Source of the DNA: Marasmius tenuissimus
Lineage: Eukaryota; Basidiomycota; Agaricomycetes; Agaricales; Marasmiaceae
Direction of reading: 5' to 3'
DNA length: 64,000 nt
Assembly: GCA_029532415.1 (NCBI GenBank)
Contig: JAQOTA010000052.1
Span: 1,736,001-1,800,000 of the forward strand
Of this stretch, positions 10,561-21,199 are shown piece by piece. Position 1 is the stretch's first letter. Each line of letters opens with the position of its first letter. Position numbers and translations under genes: made by a program. The notes under the pieces are model-generated. The model had not been told where the DNA came from. It saw nothing but the letters and a program-made list of their open reading frames with translations, and ran no database searches.

Positions 10561-12883
10561 ATGGCATTGACGACCTCTCCTCAATTTCACAATCCAGCCA
10601 GATCATTCGACTTAGAAGACGCATTTGACGACGGCGATGATGACCACGACCACGATTTCAAGTTCTCCTCGGACGCTATACGGCAGGAGATGGCAAAGAA
10701 CGCATCGTCATGGTCAAACGACGACAACGTGTACGATGAACAAGGATCATCTTTTACCAATCGCCAGTCATTTCACGAGCAAGATTTGTCTGTTTCCACG
10801 CTCGATATAAATGGAGAGCAGCGTTCCTCTCCGCCTCCAGAGACCCCAGATGACGAAGCGAATTCCCCTCATTTTGTGCAGATATCACTCTCCAACTCAG
10901 GGTCTGCCGTTGCGGAAGAACCGCAAATTGAAGAAACGGTACAAGAGGTGAAGCAATCCCAGGTGGACAATGCTGGGCCTGTGGCTGCAGAAGAGAGCCC
11001 ACATCCATACCCCACGGTCCTAATAGACGCCTCGAAACCCCCATCTCACAGAGTCGTTGTATCTTCGGATTTTAGCGAAACTGGGAACGAGAAATTACGG
11101 TCATCATCTTCCTCGCCACCGCCTTCGTCTCCTCCACGATCATCGTCTGACGATGGTTCTGAACATGGTTCGGACTTGAAGTCAAGTCAATCTCTTCCCC
11201 CTACACCATCCCGCGCAGAGCGCAACACAAGTCATGCTACTTCAACTTCTGCTCTTCCTTCATTGCCGACAACCTCAGCAACAGCTGCTGTGGCTGTTAC
11301 CCCAACGGCAATCGCGTCCTCAGCATCCAACACCAGTACCACACTTGCGCCTCCCAGTTCGAAGTTCAGCGGGCACAGACAGACCCGGTCTCTAGGACCA
11401 AGTACATTCGAAAAAGTTCGAAGCCGGACTCGGCCTTCCTTCTTACCTCCCAAAAGTCGGCAGGAAGACGACAAACATATGGCAGAATGGCAAGCTCTCA
11501 TGAAACAAAGTCGGGTAATCGGTGAGTTACCCCCTCATCGTTGCCAGTACAGATTCTGATCGCCACGAATCCTAGCTGAGCAGAAGCGAAAAGCGCTGCA
11601 AGAACGTCGCTTGGCACGAGAAAAGAAGATTGAAGAGTCATTGAATTATTGGGAAAAAGAAATTGTTCCCGATTGGAGAGTTGTTCTCTCGAATCCTAAG
11701 ATGCGGAAGATGTGGTGGAGAGGAATTCCGACCAAGCTTCGCGCTTTCATGTGGGAGAAGGCAGTAGGCAATCCTCTTGCTCTGAGCAAAGGTACTCTTC
11801 CTTTCGATAGGTCTCTATCCTTTCTTTGACTGGTCAGCCTTCCTTTCTAGATAATTACCGGTCATGTCTAGCTCGTGCTAAGAAGGCATTAAACGCTGGT
11901 ACATTCCCCGCTGCGACGCTGACGATGATGGAAGACGACATTCGATCAACCCTTCCCGCTTTACACATCTTTCATCATGAAACAGGACCACTCTACGCTG
12001 ATTTGAAGGACATGCTGTGTGCTTGGGTGGTAGCGCGTAGCGATGAAGGACTGGGTTATGTCTTTGGTGCGAGTAAAATCGCAGCCATGTTTCTTCTCAA
12101 CATGCCAACCCAGCAAGGGTTCATCGTGATGAGGAATCTTCTGGAACGACATTGTATGCGATCATTCTATGGAGGGGAGGGATCGAAAGATGATGTAGGT
12201 CCATGGTAGCTTTGTTGAATATTCCTTCCTGATCTGACCTCTATATAGGTAGAAGCTTACTACAGGTAAACGTCAACCATTTCCTCTTGGAACTCATGTG
12301 CTTATCACCAGGCAGGATATTTGATACATTGCTTGCGGACGGCATGCCTAAAAGTAAGTCGTTCTTCAACCTGGGAGAGCTTTCTGCATTTGTCTGACCG
12401 AGCGGGCGAAATTGTAGTCTACTTCAACTTCAAACAGCACCAGATCTCACCCGCGGTCTACCTTCCGGATTGGCTGATACCACTTTTCCTCAACCATCTC
12501 CCGTTCGAAGCCTGTGCACGGATATGGGATGTATTGATGCTGGAGGGTGATGCATTCCTTTACCGGGCGGCCCTCGGTATCCTTGCCGTCCTCGAGCCCA
12601 GACTCTTCTTCCCTGACCGGACAGAGTTGATCGAACTCCTCAGGTGAGCTCATGTGCCTACCTCCATCCCACCGCTCATTCAACATCTTCATGCTCGTGC
12701 AGGGGAGAGAACAAAGCGGCCATAGAAGTCGCCACCCGGGATGGCCGACAGTTGAATGGCGGGAAGTACGAGATATATGGTGTAGACGAGGAGACGTTAT
12801 GGGCCCGGATCGATGGCATGGACGACTGGTGGAAGGAGAGCACTTGGAATCGGCTAATTCAGCGTGAACTTCCGGATCGATAG
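10561..12883 (+). CDS. TBC-domain protein, TBC1D12/TBC1D14-like, degenerate catalytic fingers
   Basis: TBC domains usually accelerate GTP hydrolysis by Rab GTPases in membrane traffic. The first ~320 residues are low-complexity Ser/Pro/Thr. A conserved stretch starts with 'NYWEKEIVPDWRVVL', then 'MWWRGIPTKLRAFMWEKAVGN', 'ARAKKALNAG', 'PLYADLKDMLCAWV', 'KQHQISPAVYLPDWLIPLF' and 'ARIWDVLMLEGD'. The usual IxxDxxR arginine finger reads MEDDIRSTLP, with Arg one place early, and the YVQGM glutamine finger reads YVFGA. Both fingers are therefore altered and the protein may bind a Rab without GAP activity; this is inference. Start ATG 10561, with at least five short introns. Stop TAG 12881-12883. Confidence 0.88.
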
Positions 12884-13351
12884 ACCTGTTGTAGAGAAAT
12901 CCACTCATAATCCTTGTACCTTTTCGCTCTCCATAATTGTGTATACGGGAGACGACGTATTGTAGTGTATGACATAGTTAACATATCATTTGGCCTGTGT
13001 AGAGGTTTTCGAGCGGGGGCTGGATTGCCGACTGCCTTTTTAGGCATGAATGTTGCCGAATCTAGACTTGTCCGCGACCACCTAGATTCCACCGCCCTCA
13101 AAACATAGCGGCCCGTGTGTGTCTCCATCGAGAAAACAAATATTCTCCCCGAGGTCATCCGGTATGGACCTTTGGAGTGTCGTCTGGACTGTTCTTGCGA
13201 GTCGAGACACTAGTATGTCGAACCTATAAGAACCACTAGAGCCAATGCGATTCCCCATCAACCAGCCTATCGGTGCTTCAGTTCAAGCTTCAAAAGCCTC
13301 AACTCCATCCTCCTTTATCTGCACAAACACCAAAGAACCAACATCTCTAAG
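12884..13351. other. Intergenic region without recognisable feature
   Basis: About 470 bp after the TBC gene and before a small plus-strand gene. The last ~150 bp, rich in CAA/CCA/TCC triplets, look like promoter and 5' leader of that gene. I see no RNA gene or repeat. Confidence 0.35.
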
Positions 13352-13648
13352 ATGTACTACACTTTCCTCGCCAGACGATCAGTGAGTCTATCGGTCTCTG
13401 ATACTAACTTCAGCACGAGCTCAACGTTCATAACAGACCCTCGCTGCATGGGCTGCCATTCAAGTTAGTCTGGGAACATATACCTGGTATCAATGGCGCG
13501 GCTCGAAGTGAGTACTCACTCCTCCAGGTCCTTCATCTTGTGCATAGTCTAACCTTTCTTCTTCGATAGCTTGTCCTTGAAGCTCGTTCCAAGAGGAGTC
13601 GGTGCTCACCTATCTGATCTGAAAATCAAGGAGCGACAAATGATGTGA
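13352..13648 (+). CDS. Small single-pass membrane protein (59 residues), function unknown
   Basis: Three exons join in frame: MYYTFLARRS at 13352-13381, a GTGAGT donor, an acceptor at 13436, a middle exon encoding a hydrophobic segment with 'AAWAAIQVSLGTYTWYQW', then a last exon ending 'LKIKERQMM'. Stop TGA 13646-13648. A short basic N-terminus, one aromatic-rich transmembrane helix and a basic C-terminal tail are typical of tiny inner-membrane subunits of mitochondrial complexes. I do not recognise the family, so that location is only a guess. Clean splice signals at both introns support a real gene. Confidence 0.6.
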
Positions 13649-13864
13649 TCACTCCTCGCTCCCTCTCCCACCACCACTCGACCGACCACATCCACGCCGC
13701 ACTGCAAGAAGTATTTATGATAGCATGTAGAGTGTAATTTATATCATACCGATGGACATTTCCCATATATTTCCTTCTTGCAACATATTCTGAAGATTCT
13801 TCCGAGCAAGATATGATCCACAAGACGTCCTGAGCACAGCTAGTTATACATTATACCGTACACC

Positions 13865-14678
13865 TCACGACATATACCAGAACAAAAGGTAGCCCCCAAC
13901 AAGGTAACTAAAAATGTCGAGCTTAGCAGTTGAGCCGAAAATGGAATGGGTTAAAAACTCACATGAGGACCTTGACCTGAGGATCGAGATTGTTGAATTG
14001 TGCGAAGAGCCCACTTCCGGCATCGCCATCGACATTTGCAGGAGCCGAGCCGCCACCTAGTGTTTGTCCTTTACCAGAGAAAGCACCGCTCGAGGATCCT
14101 GACGAGTGTCGACGAAGGGCATCTTCTATCCCACTATGGCGTTGAACGTACAAATTGCAACTCGAAATGAGCTCTCAGGAGATATGTGGGGCCGAGTTTA
14201 CACGTACGCCTTATTCGCACCCTTCACTTGGTCGACCTTCGTGTCTCCCTTCAGGAATATGAACGTAGGCCTACATCCGCTCGTTAGTACTGTTTGGCGA
14301 GCCTGACTTTCCATCGTCTTCTCACATGGCAGAGATCCGGTACACTTGGGCCACGTCCTTCGCAGCGTCCACGTCGCATTTCAAGAAGTTGACGTTCTTG
14401 TACTGTTTTGAAAGGGATTCGAAGGTCGGGGCTATCGCATGACATGGTCCACACCTATGTCATCGGTGTATAGATGTGGTCAGTGTTTCTGCGTGGACGT
14501 TTCGAGAGGTACAAAGACGCACCAAGTCGCGTGGAAGTCAATAACCTGACAAGGGATTATGGATTCTTCAGGACTTGATTCAGGACCCAAAAAGCGCTTA
14601 ACGTACAGAGAGCTTGTCCTTCGACTTTGAGAGAATTCCATTGAGCTGAGAGACGGAGGTTATGTGAGTGATCGACAT
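13865..14678 (-). CDS. Tail-anchored thioredoxin
   Basis: Residues 1 to about 105 are a complete thioredoxin domain: 'VIDFHATWCGPCHAIAPTF' with the WCGPC redox site, 'FLKCDVDAAKDVA', 'YRISAMPTFIFLKGD' with the cis-proline, and 'GANKA'. A Gly/Ser-rich linker follows ('SGKGQTLGGGS'), then 'NNLDPQVKVL' and a C-terminal hydrophobic anchor 'YLVGGYLLFWYMS' ending at the stop. Two features are unusual: thioredoxins are normally soluble, and the last intron splits the anchor (phase 2, after 'KVL'). The domain would face the cytosol if inserted as a tail anchor in ER or outer mitochondrial membrane. The linker and anchor recur in the small gene at 16954-17377. Start ATG 14678, stop TGA at 13865. Confidence 0.88.
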
Positions 14679-14843
14679 GGTGGTGGAAGAAAAGGTGGAA
14701 GATGCGTTGGGCTACTGGGCAGGGACTGCCGAGCCGGCCCTTACTCAGCCGTTCAAGCGCCAGGAATATTTTGGGCGCTAAAGTCGCACTTGGACCAGGA
14801 CTACCACGATCTCAACAGCCATCAGTTCATCCGACAAGGATTC

Positions 14844-16655
14844 ATGGATTCTGAAGAGCATACCCCAGAAAGGAAAGGAAGACCTCGACCCCCGTCTATC
14901 TTTGACACGTTGATGTCTCTTTCACCGCCCTCGCCCATCCTGAGCGCGTCTCTCTGCCCCTCTTTTTCGTCCGAGGAGATACCAGTCCTGTTGTTCAACT
15001 CGCCTCCTTCAGAATCTAGTCTGGTCTATGGTGCAAGCATTAGACGACAGTCGGAATATCGCTCGAGTATACACAGCCTGGGGCTATCGGCTAGCAACAG
15101 TGCGGATACGATAGGGACTGTGGGCACAGTTGGGACTTTTGGACAGTTTCGTCGGCGAGCCTCGGCACAGAGCTACAGCTATTTTAGTGGGCCATGCACA
15201 GATATCAGCGAAGATGAAGATGTTGAGGATGGCACTACCGAATCTACAGTGCCTCTAGACGGTCGACGACCAGAAAGCATGTCAATGACAAGCCCGCGTA
15301 CATGTTCTTCACATACCTATGACACAATCAACACTCAAGAAGATTTCGTATCAGCATCTGATGGTCAGGAATCTTGTGGACCTACTATAGCTACTATATC
15401 CACCGCCACTTCAACAGGTTCTTGCGTCGCGCATGTGTCCCCTCCTTCACCATCGCCATCTGTCTACTCTACACTTTCATGTTCATCCGCGCCACGCCCT
15501 CGTATCAGGGCCCAACTTTCCTCCGAATCTCGCCCGTTGAGCTACTCTGACTACGCGGGAGTACTTCACTCATCTACGCCAGCAGAGCCAAACTACGCCC
15601 TCAAATCGCCACATGTACTCGCTGGAACCCGTCGAGCAAGAAGTCCTTGCAGGCCATCCTCACCCTCCCCGGCTCATGATGACGACCAGCTTCCCAGTAA
15701 TCTCAACTGGCTTCGTACCATCAGAGTCGAGATGCACATAGACCAAGAGGGCTTCCGCTCGGTTGTGCCTACCTTCCGTTTTGCTGGGTACTCTACGAAC
15801 CCCCGATCTCTGGGAAATGGCTTGGAAATGACGGGAGGCGTAGCCGAATTTGTACCTGTATCGCGACAGACGTTCAATTTCCACTATGCACCCTTCGAGG
15901 GACAGCCGATTCTCAGACGTTTGACTACGAACGGCGAAGCCAGGGACTATATCTCTAGACAGGCTACGTTGAGCATCAAGTCGAATGGTGTCTACACGGT
16001 CAGCGGTGCTGAGACTTCAGCATTACTCAGCTCTCGAGAAAAACACACGGAGGACGCCAAGCTCAGGTGGAAACTGGATTATATCGTGGACGACAAGAGG
16101 GGAGCGAGGACCGTGGAAGGAGAGAAGAACTTCACGCCGCTCACATTCTATTGCTCTCCGTTGCTGCTCCATCCTTTGCAGGGAAAGAAGATCCGGTTGA
16201 TGCATGTCGTGAAAAAGAGCGTGGTGATGAAGCTGGTTGCGGAGAAGATGGAGCCACCGAGACTCTTGCCTTCGCCGAAGCTTTCTTCCAGCGGTTCTTT
16301 ACCTCTTTCTATCGGGGATAGCTTACCTTCGGATAACGACTTGAATGCGGCTCGCTCTACGTATTCGCAGCTACCCTTGGCCCAGATGCTTGTGAACGAT
16401 GGGTTGAGGCCATCCCGGTTCCGCCGACGCAGAGCTTCTTCCGGAGGGGAGGAGAAGAGACGTATTGACAACGATGGAATTGGACCGGGGCAGGTGAAGC
16501 CGAGACCGGTGTCGAGTGGTGGGCTGAAGACGTACCGTCATATTCTACCCCCCTCGAAGTTGTCGGAGATGTTGGATGACTTGGGTCAGGAGAACATCGA
16601 GCCAGATGTTTCATTGCGCTCTTTGAGGCCACCACCGAGGAATATGCAACGATGA
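14844..16655 (+). CDS. Serine/proline-rich protein of unknown function (intronless)
   Basis: A single uninterrupted frame of 604 codons. The first ~330 residues are low-complexity Ser/Thr/Pro with short repeats (TIGTVGTVGTFG) and an acidic patch 'DISEDEDVEDG'. From about residue 335 there is a folded-looking region with alternating hydrophobics ('NWLRTIRVEMHIDQEGFRSV', 'FRFAGYSTNPRSL', 'QTFNFHYAPFEGQPILRRL', 'LRWKLDYIVDDK', 'FTPLTFYCSPLLLHP', 'KIRLMHVVKKSVVMKLVAEK'), then a basic disordered tail. I do not recognise a named domain. I chose ATG 14844 (MDSEEHTPERKG) because the frame's first ATG, 14664, would overlap the start of the divergent thioredoxin gene. Confidence 0.7.
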   Translation: MDSEEHTPERKGRPRPPSIFDTLMSLSPPSPILSASLCPSFSSEEIPVLLFNSPPSESSLVYGASIRRQSEYRSSIHSLGLSASNSADTIGTVGTVGTFGQFRRRASAQSYSYFSGPCTDISEDEDVEDGTTESTVPLDGRRPESMSMTSPRTCSSHTYDTINTQEDFVSASDGQESCGPTIATISTATSTGSCVAHVSPPSPSPSVYSTLSCSSAPRPRIRAQLSSESRPLSYSDYAGVLHSSTPAEPNYALKSPHVLAGTRRARSPCRPSSPSPAHDDDQLPSNLNWLRTIRVEMHIDQEGFRSVVPTFRFAGYSTNPRSLGNGLEMTGGVAEFVPVSRQTFNFHYAPFEGQPILRRLTTNGEARDYISRQATLSIKSNGVYTVSGAETSALLSSREKHTEDAKLRWKLDYIVDDKRGARTVEGEKNFTPLTFYCSPLLLHPLQGKKIRLMHVVKKSVVMKLVAEKMEPPRLLPSPKLSSSGSLPLSIGDSLPSDNDLNAARSTYSQLPLAQMLVNDGLRPSRFRRRRASSGGEEKRRIDNDGIGPGQVKPRPVSSGGLKTYRHILPPSKLSEMLDDLGQENIEPDVSLRSLRPPPRNMQR

Positions 16656-16953
16656 AGACATGCGGAGGGTTGCTGATTAGTTCTGGGATTATCTTCGGGA
16701 TTAGGTTGTAACTTGTTGTCTTGTATATCATTCGCCCGGTTTCCTGACAGGACTCGGAGCTAACTTGGATGTTTATTGCACGCAATTTGGAAGTATTAGC
16801 GTTCGAGCGCTCGTAAAACCCTGGGAGAACTCCGTGGTGGCTATCCTGGGGCCTAAATGAGGATAGTGATAAACATCCCGCCGCGAATAGAATTACAGCA
16901 GTTCGTATCAATCACAGCGCAAACACACCTCTACTACTACCATCTCCAACACT

Positions 16954-17377
16954 ATGGCATGTGGTGGTTGCCCCGCTCAAGATTCGAGAGTCGCTGAGAG
17001 CATGACGTGCGTGGATGGGACTTACTGTTGTTCTTCTGACAATCTTCATGCTAATATGTGGCTTGCGTTATCCCATTTGGCAGGCGGCTCAATGCTGCGT
17101 TGAATCGACTCGAGAATTCTCGGACCCCAGGCTCAGGACCTCCACCTTCATTTGCTGACAGAGGGCAAACGGTCAATGGAAGCTCTCATTACATCCGCGA
17201 TGTGCAAAACGTCCCCAACATGCTTGTGGGGGGATTCAAGGGACTCGATCCTCAGATTAAGATCCTGCTGTACGTTGCCAAGTCATTCCAGCTTTTTAAC
17301 TACCGATCCTGACTCGTTATTTTCAACCCCTCAGTTGGATTCTGGGCGGTTATATGTTTTTCTGGTATCTGGCTTGA
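16954..17377 (+). CDS. Small tail-anchored protein sharing the thioredoxin gene's C-terminal module
   Basis: Three exons give a protein of about 95 residues. Exon 1 encodes MACGGCPAQDSRVAESM, including a CGGC pair. Exon 2 encodes a polar stretch with 'ADRGQTVNGSS' and 'LDPQIKIL'; exon 3 encodes the hydrophobic end 'WILGGYMFFWYLA'. Compared with the thioredoxin at 13865-14678, 'GKGQTLGGGS' matches 'DRGQTVNGSS', and the last 22 residues match at 12 positions, with the intron at the same codon and phase. The thioredoxin fold itself is missing. Both the coding match and the conserved intron support a paralogous tail module. Function unknown. Confidence 0.72.
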
Positions 17378-17800
17378 CCGGATATGCACCAAAAGAGTAG
17401 AGCTATGGATTTCGGTGGCTTCCTCGAGTCAGACTGGAGTCAGGTTGGGCGGTAAATGTACTGCTAAGTTATTCAATAGTGTAGGAAAGGCATAATTTAT
17501 TGACAATCTGAAAGTTACCTTGCGTCTTCTATAAGCTCCTTGAGTGGTCCACGTAGAGAGGCTGTCTGGACGCTGTATGCAGAGAGATGATGGCGTTGAT
17601 TGGCATTTGGTTTGAATGCCGAGTTCAGGCTCGAGTCAGTGACCGTCAGTGAACTGATGGGATGTCCCAATTTTGGTAACTCTCCCTTTTTTATGATTCT
17701 TTTGGCCGGTGCAGCTCGTGGATCGTCATCACTCTCTTTCCCCCTCGTCTATCGTTTTCGTTCAACTGTAATATTCAGGAACAGTCGAAGAGCGGCCTCC
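17378..17800. other. Intergenic region upstream of cysteinyl-tRNA synthetase
   Basis: About 420 bp between two plus-strand genes. The CT-rich stretch near 17715-17760 lies just before the synthetase start and is likely its 5' leader. Nothing else is recognisable. Confidence 0.35.
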
Positions 17801-20797
17801 ATGTCAGTGCAGCAACCTCAATGGACAAAACCAGTCCCAGAACAGTCGGAGCCTGTCCTCAAGGTCTACAACTCGTTAACACGGACAAAAGTCTGTCCAG
17901 ATCGAAATTCCTACATGCGCTTAAAGTTACTTACCTGCTCCACGATCGAAACAGAATGAATTCGTCCCCAAGAATGGCAGACTAGTGAAATGGTACAACT
18001 GTGGACCGACGGTGTACGATGCTTCACATATGGGTCATGCTCGGTGCGTTCTCCATTGCCTCACCCTCGCGACACCAACCGACTCTTGATTCACAGTAAT
18101 TATGTTACGCAGGATATAATACGAAGGATAATGTCGGATTATTTTGGATATGATGTTCATTTTGTCATGAATATCACGGATATCGATGATAAAGTGCGTC
18201 CACACGATGGCAAGACCTTGACTTCTCGATTGAACGTGTAACAGATCATAAAACGCGCCCGTCAAACACATCTTTTGGATACCTTCCGTGCCGACACGAC
18301 CTCACTGACAGACAACCTGATCTCACAAGTACAAGCTGCATGGCGCAATTTTGTCAGAAACGAACTCGCGAACGGGCTGGCGGAGGAAGAGAAGGCATCG
18401 CAGGGAACAGAGGACGAGAAATGGGCGCAGATCACGGAGAACTACAAGAACAAGGAGTGGAAGCAGGCTTGTGTGCGCAGAGACGAGAAATTCGACATGA
18501 ACTATACCTCGGCGGTATGTCGGTCCCCAGCCTATGCTTCGTCACGGACACGTATCAATCTCACACCCCCTTAATATCCAGAATCGCGCCTTCATAGCCA
18601 TTAATGACGCTCAAGCCCAATTTAAAGCTGGCCAGACCGGTCAAGACGCTGCACACAAGTTAATAGACGAATCGAACGACGTCTTGATTGTGTTCCTTGA
18701 TGAACAGGTACCCTCCTTGTCATGCAGGACCAATTGAACATTGACTGATAGTCTACTCGTCAGTACAAAGCCACTGTCACCGACCCTTCTCTTTCCCGCA
18801 ACCTGGCGTCATATTGGGAAGGCCGATTCTTCGATGACATGGCACGCCTTAGAGTTCGAGAACCTGATACCCTCACCCGTGTGACGGAGTATGTTCCCGA
18901 AATTGTTGCATTCATCGAACAAATCACCAAGAACGGATATGGGTATGAGGCTGAGGGGAGTGTCTACTTTGATACCAGAGCCTTCGACAAAGCCGATATA
19001 CACGATTACGCGAAGTTAGAGCCGTGGAGTAAAGGAAACAGAGAGATTGAGGCTGCAGAAGGTCGGTTCTTACGGTTTATCCGTACCTGAAGCATTTGGT
19101 TTCTACGTTATTTTCCTCTTCAGGTTCCTCATCGTCAAAGTTTGCCCGTCGTTCGACTGCCGACTTTGCGCTCTGGAAGGCTTCAAAACCGGGAGAACCT
19201 TCATGGCCTTCACCTTGGGGTCCGGGGCGCCCTGGATGGCACATAGAGTGCTCTGTGATGGCCAGTGCGATCTTGGGCAATAACATGGACATCCACTCCG
19301 GGGGTATAGACCTGGCATTCCCCCACCACGATAACGAGATGGCTCAGTCTGAGGTAGGCCACGACTCTCAGCGTTTACCTTTTGATTGAGATTCACCCAA
19401 TGCTAGGCTTATCATGAATGCCCGACGTGGGTGAACTACTTCTTACATACCGGTCATCTACATATCGAGGGCCTGAAGATGAGCAAGTCTTTGAAGAACT
19501 TCATCACCATCGATGTACGAACACTTGTTTCCCATATACTCGACAAGTACCCATATCCTCCTCACAGGAAATACTACAACGATACTCCGCACGTCAACTC
19601 CGTCTGGCCTTTCTTACCCAGCTCTGGAATGCTAAAGTCGACTTCTCCGAGTCTCTGATGGCTGGGGAGGTCAAGAACCTTGAGACGACTCTCAACGTAG
19701 GCATCCACGTTCCCTGTTGGGACATCGTCGCTGACTTTTATCCCAGAACTTCTTCACCACAGTCAAAGCCATCGTCAGCCAGTCACGCGCGAATGGGCTG
19801 GTCTCAGACGGTTATCACCACTACGAACAGCCAGAAAGCGAACTCACCGCGCGGTAAGACTTCTAGGCTTTCCTACGTGAGGCAAAGCACTCAGTCGAAT
19901 CAAACAGCTTCCACGATACCCAGTCTAGTTTCAGGGCTGCTTTGTGCGACTCATTCAACACACCTGAAGCTCTTAACTCCATCCGCGATCTTGTATCACG
20001 AACGAACACTTACATCAATTCACGAGGCAAGAACGTCAATGTAGGAGTAGTCGAGAACATCGCTCGCTGGACCAGTAGAATGCTTCGCATGTTCGGCTTG
20101 GGTGAGGGGGAGAGCGCCGAGATCGGTTGGGGACAAGAGAGCAAAGGTGGCGAGACGTTCAACGTGAGTTTTTCCCTGCGCCCTTTCATCCGTTCTCGGA
20201 TTTGAACATGAATCCGCAGCGAGAAGAAGTCCTCATGCCTTACCTCCGAACCCTGTCTTCGTTCCGAGATGGCGTACGCAAGATTGCGATGGCTAAGGGT
20301 GACACGGCTTTGAAGGACATCCTGGCCCTTTCGGACAAACTAAGGGATACAGATCTATTGCCGCTTGGCGTTGCACTGGACGACCAGGAAGGTTAGCCAT
20401 CTCGTAGCACGCGATAAATCAAGTTCGCTCACACATACGCTCAGACGGTCAGGCCCTCGTGAAACTTGTGGACCCGGCGGAGTTGTTGCGAGCTCGAGAC
20501 GAAAAGAAGGCTCAAGTGGAGGCCAAAGCTGCAAAAAAGGCTGCAGCTGCGGAGGCTGAACGTCAAAAACGTCTTCAGAGGCTTGAGAAGGGACGCGTGC
20601 CTCCGGAACAGATGTTCAAATCACCGAATGTTCCTGAAGGAACGTACGGTTCCTGGGATGATACTGGGATACCTCTCACAGACGGCGAGGGGAAGGAGTT
20701 GAGCAAAAACCAGGTGAAGAAGGTCCAGAAGAGCTATGCGGATCAGAAGAAATTGCATGACGAGTTTTTGGCATACCAGAATAGCGAGAGTAAATAG
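17801..20797 (+). CDS. Cysteinyl-tRNA synthetase
   Basis: Class I aminoacyl-tRNA synthetase that charges tRNA-Cys. Start ATG 17801 ([15 protein letters not shown]). '[19 protein letters not shown]' holds the zinc-ligand Cys and the HIGH-type motif (HMGH). 'MNITDIDDK', '[13 protein letters not shown]' with further zinc ligands, '[16 protein letters not shown]' and the signature '[10 protein letters not shown]' (KMSKS) follow. It has a eukaryote-type insertion near '[11 protein letters not shown]' and a lysine/alanine-rich coiled C-terminal extension, '[14 protein letters not shown]' to the end 'NSESK'. At least nine short introns. A single gene could serve cytosol and mitochondria; the N-terminus shows no clear presequence. 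Confidence 0.96.
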
Positions 20798-21199
20798 TCT
20801 GGGAGTGTCTTAGAGGTTGTATCTTAGTGTCGGTTCCATTGCTTATCATTATTTCAGTCGTGAGCTAGACGTTGCACCACAATATCTGATCGTTCTTCCA
20901 AGGAACAAAAACTCATAATATTTCCATCACTCGTCATACAAACGAAAAAGGCAAGTCAAGCTAAAGGGTCGATAACAGTAAAACCACCCATACAAAGACG
21001 AAAACGTCTCACAATCAAACGGAGGGCTTGAGAACGGTGACCACGGGAGTCTACGTTGGGCCGAGAAACAAAGGCAGCGTGCACGTGTTGGGAAGAAAAG
21101 TGTCTTGATGGCTGAACGAGCGAGAACAATATATTGGAGGACGACCAAGGATCCCCGGAACCCAAGAATTTGAATAAAAGAGAACGGCGCGAGGTTTGA
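20798..21199. other. Convergent intergenic region
   Basis: About 400 bp between the stop codons of the cysteinyl-tRNA synthetase gene (+) and the DUF6534 gene (-). It probably holds both 3' UTRs. No feature recognised. Confidence 0.35.

Noticed and set aside
14664..14843. N-terminal 60 codons of the serine-rich orphan frame
   Set aside because: They overlap the first exon of the divergent thioredoxin gene and look like leader sequence; ATG 14844 is preferred.
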